From NCBI GenBank assembly GCA_022711435.1, contig JAKLFB010000029.1, positions 1 to 64,000 on the forward strand: a stretch of 64,000 bases of DNA. The letters run 5' to 3'. A program made the translations under genes and the position numbers. Each line of letters starts with the position of its first letter. The first letter of the stretch is position 1. The notes below the pieces were generated by a model that did no database searches, was not told where the DNA came from, and worked only from the letters and a program-made list of their open reading frames with translations. This document shows, one piece after another, positions 7,258 through 16,096 of this stretch. This DNA is from Verrucomicrobiota bacterium (GTDB lineage: Bacteria; Verrucomicrobiota; Verrucomicrobiia; Limisphaerales; UBA1319).

Positions 7258-8250
7258 ATGAGATGCGTGAGCCTTCGCTGGGCGCTGGCGGCCGGAGTGC
7301 TGTTCGCCCTGGTATGTTCCTGTCCGGCCCCGCTGATTTATCGGCCGGGAGAGGGCTGGATCTACGAATCCGTGGGAGGGGAGCAATGGGCCCGCACGCG
7401 CGCGAAGGATCAGCTCGACGTTGCGGAGAAGGCCTTCACAAAGCCGGATTACCGGCTGGCGCTGCGGGCGGCTCGGCGGGTGGTGTCCCGCTGGCCGTTT
7501 TCCGATTATGCGCCTCGGGCGCAGTACCTGGCCGGCCGGTCCTACGAGGCGCAGAAGCGGGATGAGAAGGCGTTCAAGGCCTACCAGCAGCTCGTCGAGA
7601 AGTATCCGAAGGAGGTCGATTACCAGGAGGTGCTGCGGCGGCAATTCGAGATTGCGAACCGGTTTTTAGGCGGCCAGCGGTTCCGGATCTTTTACGGGCA
7701 CATCCCGTTTTTCTCGTCGATGGAAAAGACGGTGCAGCTTTACGAATCGATCCTCAAGATGGGGCCGTTCAGCGAGGTGGGGCCGCAGGCCCAGATGAAC
7801 ATCGGCCAGGCGCGGCTCAAACAGAAGAAGTATCCGAAGGCGGTCGAGGCGTTCGAGCAGGCCGCCGACCGCTATCACGACCAGCGGAAGGTGGCCGCAG
7901 ATGCACTTTACCAGGCGGGATTGGCCCACACGCAGCAGGCGAAGGCGGCCGAATACGACCAGAGCGCGGCGGGCAGGGCTATCGCGACGTTCACCGATTT
8001 CAAGGCGCTTTATCCGGAGGATCCGCGCACGGAGGAGACGGATCAGCAGGTCCAATCGCTCAAGCTGGAGCAGGCGCGCGGGAGCCTCGAGATCGCGCGG
8101 TTTTACGAGCGCAGAAAGAGGTGGAGCGGCGCGCTCATTTATTACAGCGACGTCGTTCAGAAGGCGCCGGACTCGAGCTACGCGGCCGAAGCCCGGCAGC
8201 GGCTCGAGGCGCTCAAGGCGCACCCGAAGGGCCTAGTCGCTGCGCGCTGA
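7258..8250 (+). CDS. bamD: Outer-membrane assembly factor BamD-like TPR protein
   Basis: A 330-residue protein starting MRCVSLRWALAAG with an N-terminal hydrophobic export signal. A possible lipobox is VCS-C (Cys22), though it is not a clean one. After the signal comes the YRPGEGW motif usual in verrucomicrobial BamD proteins, then a series of TPR-like helices (DYRLALRAARRVVSRWPFSD, KAFKAYQQLVEKYPKEVDY, YPKAVEAFEQAADRYHD). BamD is part of the BAM complex that inserts beta-barrel proteins into the outer membrane. The stop is followed one base later by the ATG of an LptE-like gene, so the two outer-membrane biogenesis genes are translationally close and probably co-transcribed. An upstream ATG at 7168 would add 30 residues without signal-peptide character and is rejected. 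Confidence 0.85.
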   Translation: MRCVSLRWALAAGVLFALVCSCPAPLIYRPGEGWIYESVGGEQWARTRAKDQLDVAEKAFTKPDYRLALRAARRVVSRWPFSDYAPRAQYLAGRSYEAQKRDEKAFKAYQQLVEKYPKEVDYQEVLRRQFEIANRFLGGQRFRIFYGHIPFFSSMEKTVQLYESILKMGPFSEVGPQAQMNIGQARLKQKKYPKAVEAFEQAADRYHDQRKVAADALYQAGLAHTQQAKAAEYDQSAAGRAIATFTDFKALYPEDPRTEETDQQVQSLKLEQARGSLEIARFYERRKRWSGALIYYSDVVQKAPDSSYAAEARQRLEALKAHPKGLVAAR

Positions 8251-8251
8251 T

Positions 8252-8767
8252 ATGAACCGGTCGCTCCCCTGGTTGGCAACGGTGCTGGCGGCAGGTCTTC
8301 TGGCCGGCTGCTCCGGGTACCGGCTCGGGCCCACGGCCGGGTTCGCCGCGGGAGCGCGGTCGGTCCAGATCCGGCCCTTTCAGAACCAGACCCTGGAGCC
8401 GCGGCTGACGGAGCCATTCACCTCGGCGATGCGCAAGCGGGTCCAGCAGGACGGCACCTACGAGTTGCGGACGCGCGAGGACGCGGACATCGTCGTGACC
8501 GGCCGGATCATCCGATACGAGCGCAGCGGAGTCAGCTTCCAGCCCGACGACATCATCACCCTGCGGGACTACGACGTCGAGGTGACCGTCCAGCTCGAGG
8601 CGCGCGAGCGCGCCACGGGGCGAGTTCAGCTGGACCGGCAGCTGACGGGGCGGACGACGGTTCGCGCGGGATCGGATCCGGCCAGCAGCGAGCGCCAGGC
8701 GCTGCCGATCCTGGCCGAGGATTTCGCCCGGAAAGCGGTGGCATTGCTCGCGGACGGCGATTGGTGA
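8252..8767 (+). CDS. lptE: LptE-family LPS-assembly lipoprotein
   Basis: A 171-residue protein with a clear lipoprotein signal (LAAGLLAGC, cysteine near residue 20) followed by GYRLGP, the usual beginning of mature LptE proteins. The VQIRPFQNQTLEPRLTEPFTSAMRKR segment matches the family pattern of N-T-EPRL and a helix that packs on LptD. LptE plugs the LptD barrel and helps deliver lipopolysaccharide to the outer leaflet. It starts one base after the bamD stop (TGATATG). LptE sequences diverge strongly, so the assignment rests on length, lipobox, the N-terminal motif and the pairing with bamD. Confidence 0.78.
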   Translation: MNRSLPWLATVLAAGLLAGCSGYRLGPTAGFAAGARSVQIRPFQNQTLEPRLTEPFTSAMRKRVQQDGTYELRTREDADIVVTGRIIRYERSGVSFQPDDIITLRDYDVEVTVQLEARERATGRVQLDRQLTGRTTVRAGSDPASSERQALPILAEDFARKAVALLADGDW

Positions 8768-8821
8768 GCGGGCAGCGGCGAGGCTTGACGGGCAGGCAGT
8801 TTTCTTTTACTTGAGGCGTCC

Positions 8822-10978
8822 ATGTCAACCATGAACCTCTGGCCGATGCTGGCGGCGGCGGGCCCCCGCCAGCTGCTCACCTTGGGGGCGGTCGATTTCC
8901 TGATCATCGTCATCTACTTCGCGGTGGTGCTGGGCATCGGGTTTTACCTGAAGAAATTCGCATCGACGGGAGAGGATTTCTTCCTGGCGGGCCGGAAGAT
9001 GACGGCGTGGATCGCCGGGCTGAGCTTCATCTCGGCCAACCTCAGCTCGCTCGAGACGATGGGCTGGTCGGCCATGGCCTACCAATACGGGATGCTAGGC
9101 GCCCATGCATACCTGATCGGGGCGATCCCGGCAATCCTCTTCCTGGCGGTGGTGATGATGCCGTTCTACTACATCTGCAAGACGCACTCGGTGCCGGGCT
9201 ACCTGAAGCTGCGCTATGGCGAGGGGGCGCGCTCGGTGGCGGGGATCTCGTTCAGCTTCATGACCGTGATGGTGAGCGGGGCGAGCATGTTTGCGATGGC
9301 GAAGATCTTGAACCTGCTGCTGGGCTGGAACATGAATGTGAGCATCTGGATCGCGTCGATCACGGTGGCGATCTATGTGACGCTGGGCGGCCTGCTGTCA
9401 GCGGTGTTCAACGAGGTGCTGCAGTATTTCCTGATCTGGGCCGGATCGCTTCTGATCCCGATCCTGGGGATCATCCACGCGGGCGGGTGGAGCAAGATGC
9501 TGGCGACCATCCAGGAGAACGTGCGGGTGATTCATCCGACGGTGGGGAACGCGGATTTCACGAGCCTGTGGCGCAACCTGGGATCGTTCGACACCAATCC
9601 GATGGGGATCGATTGGTTCGGGATGGTGTTCGGCTTGGGGCTGGCGGTGAGCTTCGGCTACTGGTGCACGGATTTCCTCCAGGTCCAGCGCGTGATCGTG
9701 GCCAAAGACCTCCGTTCGGCCCAGAACGGGACTCTCATCGGGGCGGTGCTCAAGATGCTGGTCCCGCTCATCGTGACCATCCCGGGCCTGCTGGGGCTGG
9801 CAGTCCTGCTGAATCCGGACGGGACGCCGATGGTGTTGGTGCCGGAGAGCGATCCGCGGGCGGGGATCACGCATCGGACGTTCAACGATGTGCTCCCGTT
9901 GCTCATGGGGCAGTATTTGGGCCCGGGCCTGCTCGGCCTGGGCGTCACGGCGATGATCGCCGGGTTCATGTCGGGCATGGCCGGAAACGTGAGCGCGTTC
10001 GCCACCGTCTGGACGTACGACGTGTATCGGCCCCTGCTGAACCGGAACGCAAGCGACCGCCACTACCTGGCGATGGGGCGGTGGTCATCGATGATTGGCG
10101 TGCTGATCTCGATCGCGACCGCGTATGCGCTGTTTTTCTTCTCGAACATCCTCGAGTTTCTGCAGGTGCTCGTCTTTTTCTTCATCGTCCCGCTGTTCGG
10201 CACGGTGATCCTGGGGATGCTATGGAAGCGGGCGACGCCGGCGGGGGGTTTCTGGGGATTCCTGACGGCGATCGTGGTGTCGATCGGGATGTGGATATTT
10301 GTGCACACGTTCCCGGATGGCTATCGGCCCGGGCCGAAGATCACCCTGAGCGCCGGGGCCACGGTCGCCCTCGAGAAGACTGCGCAGGGCAAGGTCGAGA
10401 CCATCACGCGGATCGTGGTGGAGAAGGGCGCGGTGGAGCTGCTGAACGTGCCCGTGGCGGCGGCGGATCGGGCGGCAGACCGGCCGAGCGAATGGACCGT
10501 CGGCGCAGCGGACCTGACGCTGCCGGCGACCACGACATCGAAAGGCCAGGAGCTGACCGTCCAGGTGCTGGCGTCGGAAGTGATGCTGTCGGGCACGAGC
10601 CAGACGGATCGGTTTGGGGTGGAGAAGGTGGCCGTGGTGCTGAGGCCCGGCGTGAGCGTCAAGGCCCAGGAGGTGTCCCGGCGGTTTGCACCGGCGGCGT
10701 TTAACCCGGATCACACGCGATACATCGCGCGTTCGGAGAAAGCCAAGCCGATGGCGGTGAACATGTACAGCGCGTGGTGGTCGCTGGTCGTCTGCCTGGC
10801 AGTGACGGTTCTGGTGAGCCTGGTGACGCGGCCGAAACCCGACGCGGAGCTCAAGAACCTGGTGATGGGCCTCACGGTCCTGCCGGACGAAGGCCCATGT
10901 CCGTGGCATCAGAATCCCAAATTGTGGGCGGTGGCGGTGACGGTCGTCCTGGTGGTGGTGAACATCGTTTTCTGGTGA
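8822..10978 (+). CDS. Sodium:solute symporter (SSS family), large
   Basis: A 718-residue inner-membrane transporter, longer than the roughly 500-600 usual for SSS proteins. The core has some 13 hydrophobic segments, with family features such as EDFFLAGRKM after TM1, the SANLSSLETMGWSA helix and GLLGLGVTAMIAGFMSGMAGNVSAF in the sodium-site region. The substrate, probably a sugar or small organic solute, cannot be named. Between about residues 500 and 640 there is a predicted extramembranous segment with beta-strand-like repeats before two last hydrophobic helices. A 72-residue membrane protein follows 8 bp later and may be a partner. The sugar ABC importer is encoded downstream on the same strand. 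Confidence 0.88.
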   Translation: MSTMNLWPMLAAAGPRQLLTLGAVDFLIIVIYFAVVLGIGFYLKKFASTGEDFFLAGRKMTAWIAGLSFISANLSSLETMGWSAMAYQYGMLGAHAYLIGAIPAILFLAVVMMPFYYICKTHSVPGYLKLRYGEGARSVAGISFSFMTVMVSGASMFAMAKILNLLLGWNMNVSIWIASITVAIYVTLGGLLSAVFNEVLQYFLIWAGSLLIPILGIIHAGGWSKMLATIQENVRVIHPTVGNADFTSLWRNLGSFDTNPMGIDWFGMVFGLGLAVSFGYWCTDFLQVQRVIVAKDLRSAQNGTLIGAVLKMLVPLIVTIPGLLGLAVLLNPDGTPMVLVPESDPRAGITHRTFNDVLPLLMGQYLGPGLLGLGVTAMIAGFMSGMAGNVSAFATVWTYDVYRPLLNRNASDRHYLAMGRWSSMIGVLISIATAYALFFFSNILEFLQVLVFFFIVPLFGTVILGMLWKRATPAGGFWGFLTAIVVSIGMWIFVHTFPDGYRPGPKITLSAGATVALEKTAQGKVETITRIVVEKGAVELLNVPVAAADRAADRPSEWTVGAADLTLPATTTSKGQELTVQVLASEVMLSGTSQTDRFGVEKVAVVLRPGVSVKAQEVSRRFAPAAFNPDHTRYIARSEKAKPMAVNMYSAWWSLVVCLAVTVLVSLVTRPKPDAELKNLVMGLTVLPDEGPCPWHQNPKLWAVAVTVVLVVVNIVFW

Positions 10979-10986
10979 GGTCAACC

Positions 10987-11205
10987 ATGCAACACGATTC
11001 CGAGCGACAGATCCCGATCTGGTTTTTTATCGGCGCGCTGCTCGTGCTCTACGGCGTCATCATCCTGGGCACGGGCGTTTACCAGGTGGTGCAACCGCCG
11101 GAGAAGCCGCTGGCCCTCGCGCACCTCCACGCGGGCGTGTGGTGGGGCGCTCTGATGGTGGCGGTGGGCAGCACTTACGTGTGGCGATTCCGGCCGGGGC
11201 GCTGA
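10987..11205 (+). CDS. Small two-helix membrane protein following the symporter
   Basis: A 72-residue protein starting MQHDSERQIPIW at an ATG 8 bp after the symporter stop, with GAGGT at a good distance. Two hydrophobic segments (WFFIGALLVLYGVIILGTGV and HAGVWWGALMVAVGSTYVW) flank a short loop containing VQPPEKPLALAHLHAG. No enzymatic motif is seen. Because it directly follows the symporter with a strong ribosome-binding site, I infer a membrane-located accessory role or at least co-expression. An in-frame upstream ATG inside the symporter gene is unlikely to be used. Confidence 0.65.
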   Translation: MQHDSERQIPIWFFIGALLVLYGVIILGTGVYQVVQPPEKPLALAHLHAGVWWGALMVAVGSTYVWRFRPGR

Positions 11206-11262
11206 CGGCCGCGCGACCTCACGCGGCGAGTTTGAAGAGAAGGCTCCAAACGCCCGATCGGG

Positions 11263-11289
11263 CCTGCCTGCGCCGCCGCGGCAGGCAGG
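11263..11289. repeat. Palindromic hairpin element CCTGCCTGC...GCAGGCAGG, copy 1
   Basis: A perfect 9-bp inverted repeat with a 9-base loop, in the 152-bp gap between the small membrane protein gene and the sugar-binding protein gene. The same arms recur at 48162-48188. It may act as a REP-like element or mRNA stabiliser; no T-run follows. Confidence 0.5.
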
Positions 11290-11357
11290 AGACCGGCGGC
11301 CCTGCTATAGAGCGGGCGATGGCGATGCAAGCCGCATCGCCGGATCAGGAATTGCGA

Positions 11358-12395
11358 ATGAATGCAGCGAAGCTTTGGCATGGATGGGCGGTGGGTTGCG
11401 TGATCGGAATGGCCTTGGGCATCGGCGGATGCCGGCCGGCGCCAGAGAGCGCGCCGGGTCAGCCGGATCGATCGTCTGGCCGGCGTGTGATCGGGGTGAT
11501 CCCGAAGGGGGCGACCCATGTGTTCTGGAAATCGATTCATGCGGGGGCATTGAAGGCCGCCCAGGAGGAGGGGGTCGAGATCCTCTGGAAGGCCGGGCTG
11601 AAGGAGGATGACCGCGAATCGCAGATCAAGGTGGTTGAGGACCTGGTCAACCGGAACGTGAGCGGCTTGGTGCTGGCGCCACTGGATGACGCAGCGCTGC
11701 GGCCGCCGGTGCTGCAGGCGGTGGGCCAGGGCATTCCCGTGGTCATCATCGATTCCGATCTGAAGACCGACAAATACGTGAGCTTTGTGGCGACGGACAA
11801 TTACGAAGGAGGCCGGAAAGGAGGGCATCACCTGGCGCGGCTCTTGAACGGGAAGGGGCGGGCGGTGATGCTCCGGTATGCCGAAGGCTCCGCCAGCACC
11901 ATGAGCCGGGAGCAGGGGTTTCTCGATGCCATGACCAACTATCCGGGGATCGCGCTGGTCAGCACCAACCGCTACGGAGGCGCGACCACCGAGGACGCCT
12001 ACAAAGCCAGCGAGAACATGCTGGCCCCGTTCCGCAAGCCCGACGGCGGCCTCGATCTGGATGGGATTTTCTGCGTCAATGAGTCGACCACGTTCGGCAT
12101 GCTCCGCGCCCTGCAGGACGCCGGCTGGGCGGGCAAGGTGCTGTTCGTCGGATTCGACAGCTCGGACATGCTGAACCGGGCGCTGAGGAACCGGGAGATG
12201 CACGGCTTGGTGCTGCAGGATCCGATGGCCATGGGCTACCAGGGCGTCAAGAAGCTCATGGCCCATCTGCGAGGTGAGCCGGTCGAGAAACGGGTGGACA
12301 CAGGCTCGCAGGTGGCGACTCCCGACAACATGAACGAGCCCGAGATCCGGCGCCTGCTCGAGCCGGATTACCGGACCTGGCTGAAAGAGGAGTGA
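11358..12395 (+). CDS. Sugar ABC transporter substrate-binding lipoprotein (ribose/RbsB type)
   Basis: A 345-residue periplasmic binding protein of family 1, starting MNAAKLWHGWA at an ATG with AGGA upstream. A signal peptide with lipobox IGGC anchors it to a membrane. After a short linker comes RVIGVIPKGATHVFWKSIHAGALKAA, the standard start of the first lobe, followed by NRNVSGLVLAPLDDAAL, FVATDNYEGGRKGG, EDAYKASENML and GIFCVNESTTFGMLRAL. It should bind a monosaccharide or related ligand (identity unknown) and deliver it to the permease. The ATPase start overlaps its stop, so the three importer genes form an operon. Confidence 0.88.
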   Translation: MNAAKLWHGWAVGCVIGMALGIGGCRPAPESAPGQPDRSSGRRVIGVIPKGATHVFWKSIHAGALKAAQEEGVEILWKAGLKEDDRESQIKVVEDLVNRNVSGLVLAPLDDAALRPPVLQAVGQGIPVVIIDSDLKTDKYVSFVATDNYEGGRKGGHHLARLLNGKGRAVMLRYAEGSASTMSREQGFLDAMTNYPGIALVSTNRYGGATTEDAYKASENMLAPFRKPDGGLDLDGIFCVNESTTFGMLRALQDAGWAGKVLFVGFDSSDMLNRALRNREMHGLVLQDPMAMGYQGVKKLMAHLRGEPVEKRVDTGSQVATPDNMNEPEIRRLLEPDYRTWLKEE

Positions 12396-13942
12396 ACGCA
12401 GGGCAGGCCACGGTGCGGTTGCGGATGGAGGGGATGGGCAAGCGGTTTGGCGCGACTGTGGCGCTCGAGGGTGTGGACCTGGAGGTGGGGAGGGGAGAGG
12501 TGCTGGCTCTGGTGGGAGAGAACGGGGCCGGCAAGAGCACGCTAATGAAAGTGCTGTCCGGCGCTCACCCGCCGGATGCGGGATCGATCTGGCTGGATGG
12601 AGCGCCGTATGCGCCGGCGAATCCGCTTGAAGCGCGCCGCGCCGGGGTGGCCATGATCTATCAGGAGCTGTCCCTGGCGCCTCACCTGTCGGTCGAAGAC
12701 AACATCCTTTTGGGAATGGAGCCGCATCGGGCGGGCTGGATCCGGAGCGCCGAGGTCCGGGCGCGGGCGCGGGAGGCGCTGCAGCGGCTCGGGCACGAGG
12801 AGATCCCGCCGGAGCGCCGGGTGGATCGGCTGCCGGTGGCGGCGCAACAGCTGGTCGAGATCGCCCGCGCCCTGGCGGTCGGTTGCCGGGTGCTGGTCCT
12901 GGACGAGCCCACCAGCAGCCTGGCCCAGGCGGATGTCGATCGCTTGTTCGCCCTGATCCGCCAGCTCAAGTCCCAGGGGCTCGCCATCGTCTACATCTCC
13001 CATTTCCTCGATGAAGTGAAACGAGTGGCGGACCGCATCGCCGTCCTGCGCGATGGCCGGAAAGTGGCGGACGAGCCAGCCGGCCGGATGGACATCGCGG
13101 CGATGGTGGCGCGGATGGTCGGGCGCGAGGTCCGCGACTGGTATCCGCGCTCGGCGCGGCCGGTTGGCGATGTCATTTTGACGATCACCGATCTGGCGGG
13201 GATCGAGAAGCCTGCCGCGGCGAGCCTCGAGCTGCGGCGGGGCGAGGTCGTGGGGCTGGCAGGGCTGCTGGGCGCCGGGCGGACCGAACTGCTTCGGTGC
13301 GTGTTCGGCCTCGATGCGGTCCGGCGGGGCCAGGTGCGGGTGGGGATGGCGGGGGGTCTTGGATCGCCGATGCGGCGCTGGGCGCAGGGGGTGGGTATGC
13401 TCAGCGAGGATCGAAAGCAGGAGGGTCTGGCTCTGTCGATGAGCATTGCCGACAACATCACGCTGACCCGGCTCGAGGGATTGGGCGGCGGGGGCTGGAT
13501 CTGGCCGCGGCGGCAGGCGAGCGCTGCCCGCGAATGGATCAGGCGGCTCGATATCCGGTGTCGCGACACTGGCCAGAAAGTGGCGGCCCTGTCCGGAGGC
13601 AACCAGCAGAAGGTGGCCCTGGCCCGCCTTCTGCACCACGACGTGGACATCCTGCTGCTGGACGAGCCGACGCGGGGCATCGACGTGGCAGCCAAGGCGA
13701 TGGTGTACCGTCTGATCGACCAGCTCGCCGCCGGGGATCCTTCGCAGGGCCGGAAAGCGCGCGCGGTCCTGATGGTCAGCAGCTACCTGCCGGAGCTGCT
13801 GGGAGTGTGCGACCGGATTGCGGTCATGTGCCGGGGCCGGCTGGGGCCCGCCCGGCGGCGCGAAGATGTGGACGAACATGCCTTGATCCTCGAAGCGACG
13901 CGGCTCGAGGCGGGAGAGGATACCAATCGCCATGGTGAATGA
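12392..13942 (+). CDS. Sugar ABC transporter ATP-binding protein, two-domain (RbsA type)
   Basis: A 516-residue fused double ATPase. Domain 1 (about 5-240) has Walker A GENGAGKST, the signature-region LPVAAQQLVEIARAL and Walker B VLVLDEPTSSL. Domain 2 (about 255-505) has a degenerate Walker A (LLGAGRTELLR), the signature LSGGNQQKVALARLL and Walker B LLLDEPTRGID. This asymmetry is normal in RbsA/MglA proteins. It energises uptake with the neighbouring permease and binding protein. The GTG at 12392 overlaps the preceding stop; its Shine-Dalgarno sequence is very close, so the ATG at 12425 (MEGMGKRFG) is an alternative. Its 3' end overlaps the permease start by 11 bp. Confidence 0.9.
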   Translation: MNAGQATVRLRMEGMGKRFGATVALEGVDLEVGRGEVLALVGENGAGKSTLMKVLSGAHPPDAGSIWLDGAPYAPANPLEARRAGVAMIYQELSLAPHLSVEDNILLGMEPHRAGWIRSAEVRARAREALQRLGHEEIPPERRVDRLPVAAQQLVEIARALAVGCRVLVLDEPTSSLAQADVDRLFALIRQLKSQGLAIVYISHFLDEVKRVADRIAVLRDGRKVADEPAGRMDIAAMVARMVGREVRDWYPRSARPVGDVILTITDLAGIEKPAAASLELRRGEVVGLAGLLGAGRTELLRCVFGLDAVRRGQVRVGMAGGLGSPMRRWAQGVGMLSEDRKQEGLALSMSIADNITLTRLEGLGGGGWIWPRRQASAAREWIRRLDIRCRDTGQKVAALSGGNQQKVALARLLHHDVDILLLDEPTRGIDVAAKAMVYRLIDQLAAGDPSQGRKARAVLMVSSYLPELLGVCDRIAVMCRGRLGPARRREDVDEHALILEATRLEAGEDTNRHGE

Positions 13943-14939
13943 CGCGGCGGAACGGCCGATCCGATCGGGCTCGGGCCTGCGCTGGCGCGAGGGGCTGAGC
14001 CGCCTGGCGCCGTTTCTGGGCCTGATCGCCATTTTCGTGCTTTTTGCCGCGATCGGCCCGGAGAGCTTCCGGTCGGCGCGGAACCTCGAAACGATCGCCC
14101 GGCAGACGGCGATTGTGGGGATGGCAGCGCTGGGCATGACGCTGGTGATCCTCACGGGTGGGATCGATCTGGCGGTGGGATCGGTGGTGGCTTTGGGCAC
14201 CGTGGTCATCGCGATCGTGCTGAGGCGCGCCGACGCGGCGAACCTGCATTGGATGGCGGCCGCGGCGGCGGGCGCGGCCCTGGCGGCATGCGCCGGATGC
14301 GGCTGGCTCAGCGGCTGGCTGATCACGCGGCTGCGGGTGGTGCCGTTCATCGTGACGCTGGGCATGATGCTGGTGGTGCGCGGGGCGGCTAAGGGGCTGT
14401 CGCACGAGCAGAAGATCGACGCGCCGGAGACGTGGCTGAACGATCTCCTGGCGTCATTGGCGGCGGACCAGCGGTGGATGCTGGTGCCGCCGGGGGTGTG
14501 GCTGCTGCTGGTGTTGGCGGTGGGGATGACGCTGGTGCTCAGCTACAGCCGGCTGGGACGCCACGCGCTCGCTGTCGGATCAAACGAGCAGACCGCCCGG
14601 CTGTGCGGAGTGCCCGTGAACCGGGTCAAGATGTGGGTTTACGCCATGGGCGGATTCTTCGGCGGGCTGGCGGGCGTGCTCCAGTTTTCGCGGCTCACGG
14701 TCGGAGATCCAACGGTGGCTGTGGGGCTGGAGCTGGATGTGATCGCGGCGGTGGTGATTGGGGGCGGCAGCTTGGCGGGGGGCGAAGGATCCATCAAAGG
14801 CAGCCTCGTGGGCGCCCTGATCATGTCGGTGATCCGGTCGGGCTGTTCGCAGATGGGGCTGTCCAACTGGGTGCAGGAGATCATCACGGGCATGATCATC
14901 ATCACGGCGGTGGCGCTGGATCGGTTCCGGCACCGCTGA
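13932..14939 (+). CDS. Sugar ABC transporter permease (RbsC type)
   Basis: A 335-residue integral membrane protein with about eight to ten hydrophobic segments. Family marks include IVGMAALGMTLVILTGGIDLAVGS after the first helices, LGRHALAVGSNEQTARLCGVPVNRVKMWVYAMGGFFGGLAGVL (the coupling-helix region) and GGGSLAGGEGSIKGSLVGALIM near the C terminus. It forms the translocation pore for the sugar delivered by the upstream binding protein. It overlaps the ATPase by 11 bp, and its last 38 bp overlap the convergent gene on the other strand. No sugar-catabolic gene is adjacent, so the substrate stays unknown. Confidence 0.9.
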   Translation: MVNDAAERPIRSGSGLRWREGLSRLAPFLGLIAIFVLFAAIGPESFRSARNLETIARQTAIVGMAALGMTLVILTGGIDLAVGSVVALGTVVIAIVLRRADAANLHWMAAAAAGAALAACAGCGWLSGWLITRLRVVPFIVTLGMMLVVRGAAKGLSHEQKIDAPETWLNDLLASLAADQRWMLVPPGVWLLLVLAVGMTLVLSYSRLGRHALAVGSNEQTARLCGVPVNRVKMWVYAMGGFFGGLAGVLQFSRLTVGDPTVAVGLELDVIAAVVIGGGSLAGGEGSIKGSLVGALIMSVIRSGCSQMGLSNWVQEIITGMIIITAVALDRFRHR

Positions 14940-16083
14940 ACGGCCGGGTGGGCAAGCCGCCGCAGTCCGGGCAATGGCCGGCGGCAAAGGTGAACTGGGC
15001 CTCGCATCGGGGACAATAGGAGCGGCAGGAATCCTCGAGCCGATCCGGAGGCCGATCGAGATCATCGGGATCGATCCGCTGCTTTTGCAGAAAGGCCTCG
15101 ATGGCGCGGAGCCACTGATGACGAGCGAACTGGACCGCCGCGGCTTCCGCCGGATCGGAGGAGGGTGTTGCTGGGTGAGCCGGATGGCGCATGTCCAACA
15201 ACACTCGCCGGGCGAATGGACGGAAGTCCGGGTCGCCGCATCCCAGCCGGGCCAGGACCAAGGGGTGATACGACTCGAGCAGGGGGCGCGCGAGGAAATC
15301 CGCGGCGCGCATGGCCGCCACGGGCGAGAGGAGAACCATCAGGAACCGGGCAAAACGGTCATCGCTCGCATCGGGGTACCATTCGAGGTGCAGGCGTCGG
15401 AACCGCCATGCGGTGGCCGCCGAGAGGGCAAGGAGCCCGATCAGCAGGGGCAGCCAGACCCGTGTCAGGCCCCATCGCCAGGCGGCCAGCGGGGCAAGGC
15501 CAAATAGAAACACGAACAGCGCGCTCGCCAGGCAACGCAATGGCTGCACGGCGCCCCGAAAATCCTGCCAGCGCAAGCGGGCAGCCGAGAGGTCGAAGGA
15601 TTGTTCGATGGAGCGTTCGAGAAGGGCCGCCCGTTGGGCGGGCGGCGATTGACGGATGGCGTCGATCTGCCGCATGAGGCGGACGGCCGTTTGCGGCGTG
15701 GCCGCGCGGAGGATGGGCCGATCGTTGATGAGCAGTGTGCGGTTGGAGACCGCGGTGTGTCGAATGGCTTCCCACGAGAACGAATGAGCCGTCTGCAATG
15801 GGCAACCCGCCGGGTGAAGCGTGAACGGGACGAATGCGACCAGCATCTCGGGTGAGATTGAAAGGCCCGGCTGGGTGGCGAGGAGGACGTGGCCGAGCAT
15901 GGGCAGCGGCGGGGCCAGGGCCAGGCTGCCTCTCGAGTTGCCGAAATGGGACACACCGAACGTCAGACGTCCGAGTTCACGGCCCCAGATGCGCAACAGC
16001 GCTGCGGAGCGAGGCACCCAGACCAGGCATTCGGCCAGATACAGCAGCGCCAGGATGACCAGCAGCGTCTGGGCTTCGGTCAT
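14902..16083 (-). CDS. Membrane protein of unknown function with C-terminal zinc ribbon
   Basis: A 393-residue protein I do not recognise. It starts MTEAQTLLVILALLYLAECLVW, an N-terminal membrane helix. A second hydrophobic pair lies around 225-270 (ALFVFLFGLAPLAAW, VWLPLLIGLLALSAATAW). The C terminus has a CPRC...CPDC zinc-ribbon motif (around residues 365-385). The soluble middle contains conserved-looking SFDLSAARLRWQDFR. The start lies 13 bp after the DUF2167 gene stop on the same strand, so the two are probably an operon and may act together in the envelope. Its 3' end overlaps the sugar permease gene by 38 bp, tail to tail. Zinc binding is inferred only from the four cysteines. Confidence 0.65.
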   Translation of the reverse strand: MTEAQTLLVILALLYLAECLVWVPRSAALLRIWGRELGRLTFGVSHFGNSRGSLALAPPLPMLGHVLLATQPGLSISPEMLVAFVPFTLHPAGCPLQTAHSFSWEAIRHTAVSNRTLLINDRPILRAATPQTAVRLMRQIDAIRQSPPAQRAALLERSIEQSFDLSAARLRWQDFRGAVQPLRCLASALFVFLFGLAPLAAWRWGLTRVWLPLLIGLLALSAATAWRFRRLHLEWYPDASDDRFARFLMVLLSPVAAMRAADFLARPLLESYHPLVLARLGCGDPDFRPFARRVLLDMRHPAHPATPSSDPAEAAAVQFARHQWLRAIEAFLQKQRIDPDDLDRPPDRLEDSCRSYCPRCEAQFTFAAGHCPDCGGLPTRPFSGAGTDPAPPP

Positions 16084-16096
16084 GCGATGGGAACCG

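Noticed and set aside
12542..14365. 607-codon frame opposite the sugar ABC ATPase and permease
   Set aside because: No domain features; His/Arg/Pro-rich shadow of two strongly conserved ABC genes.
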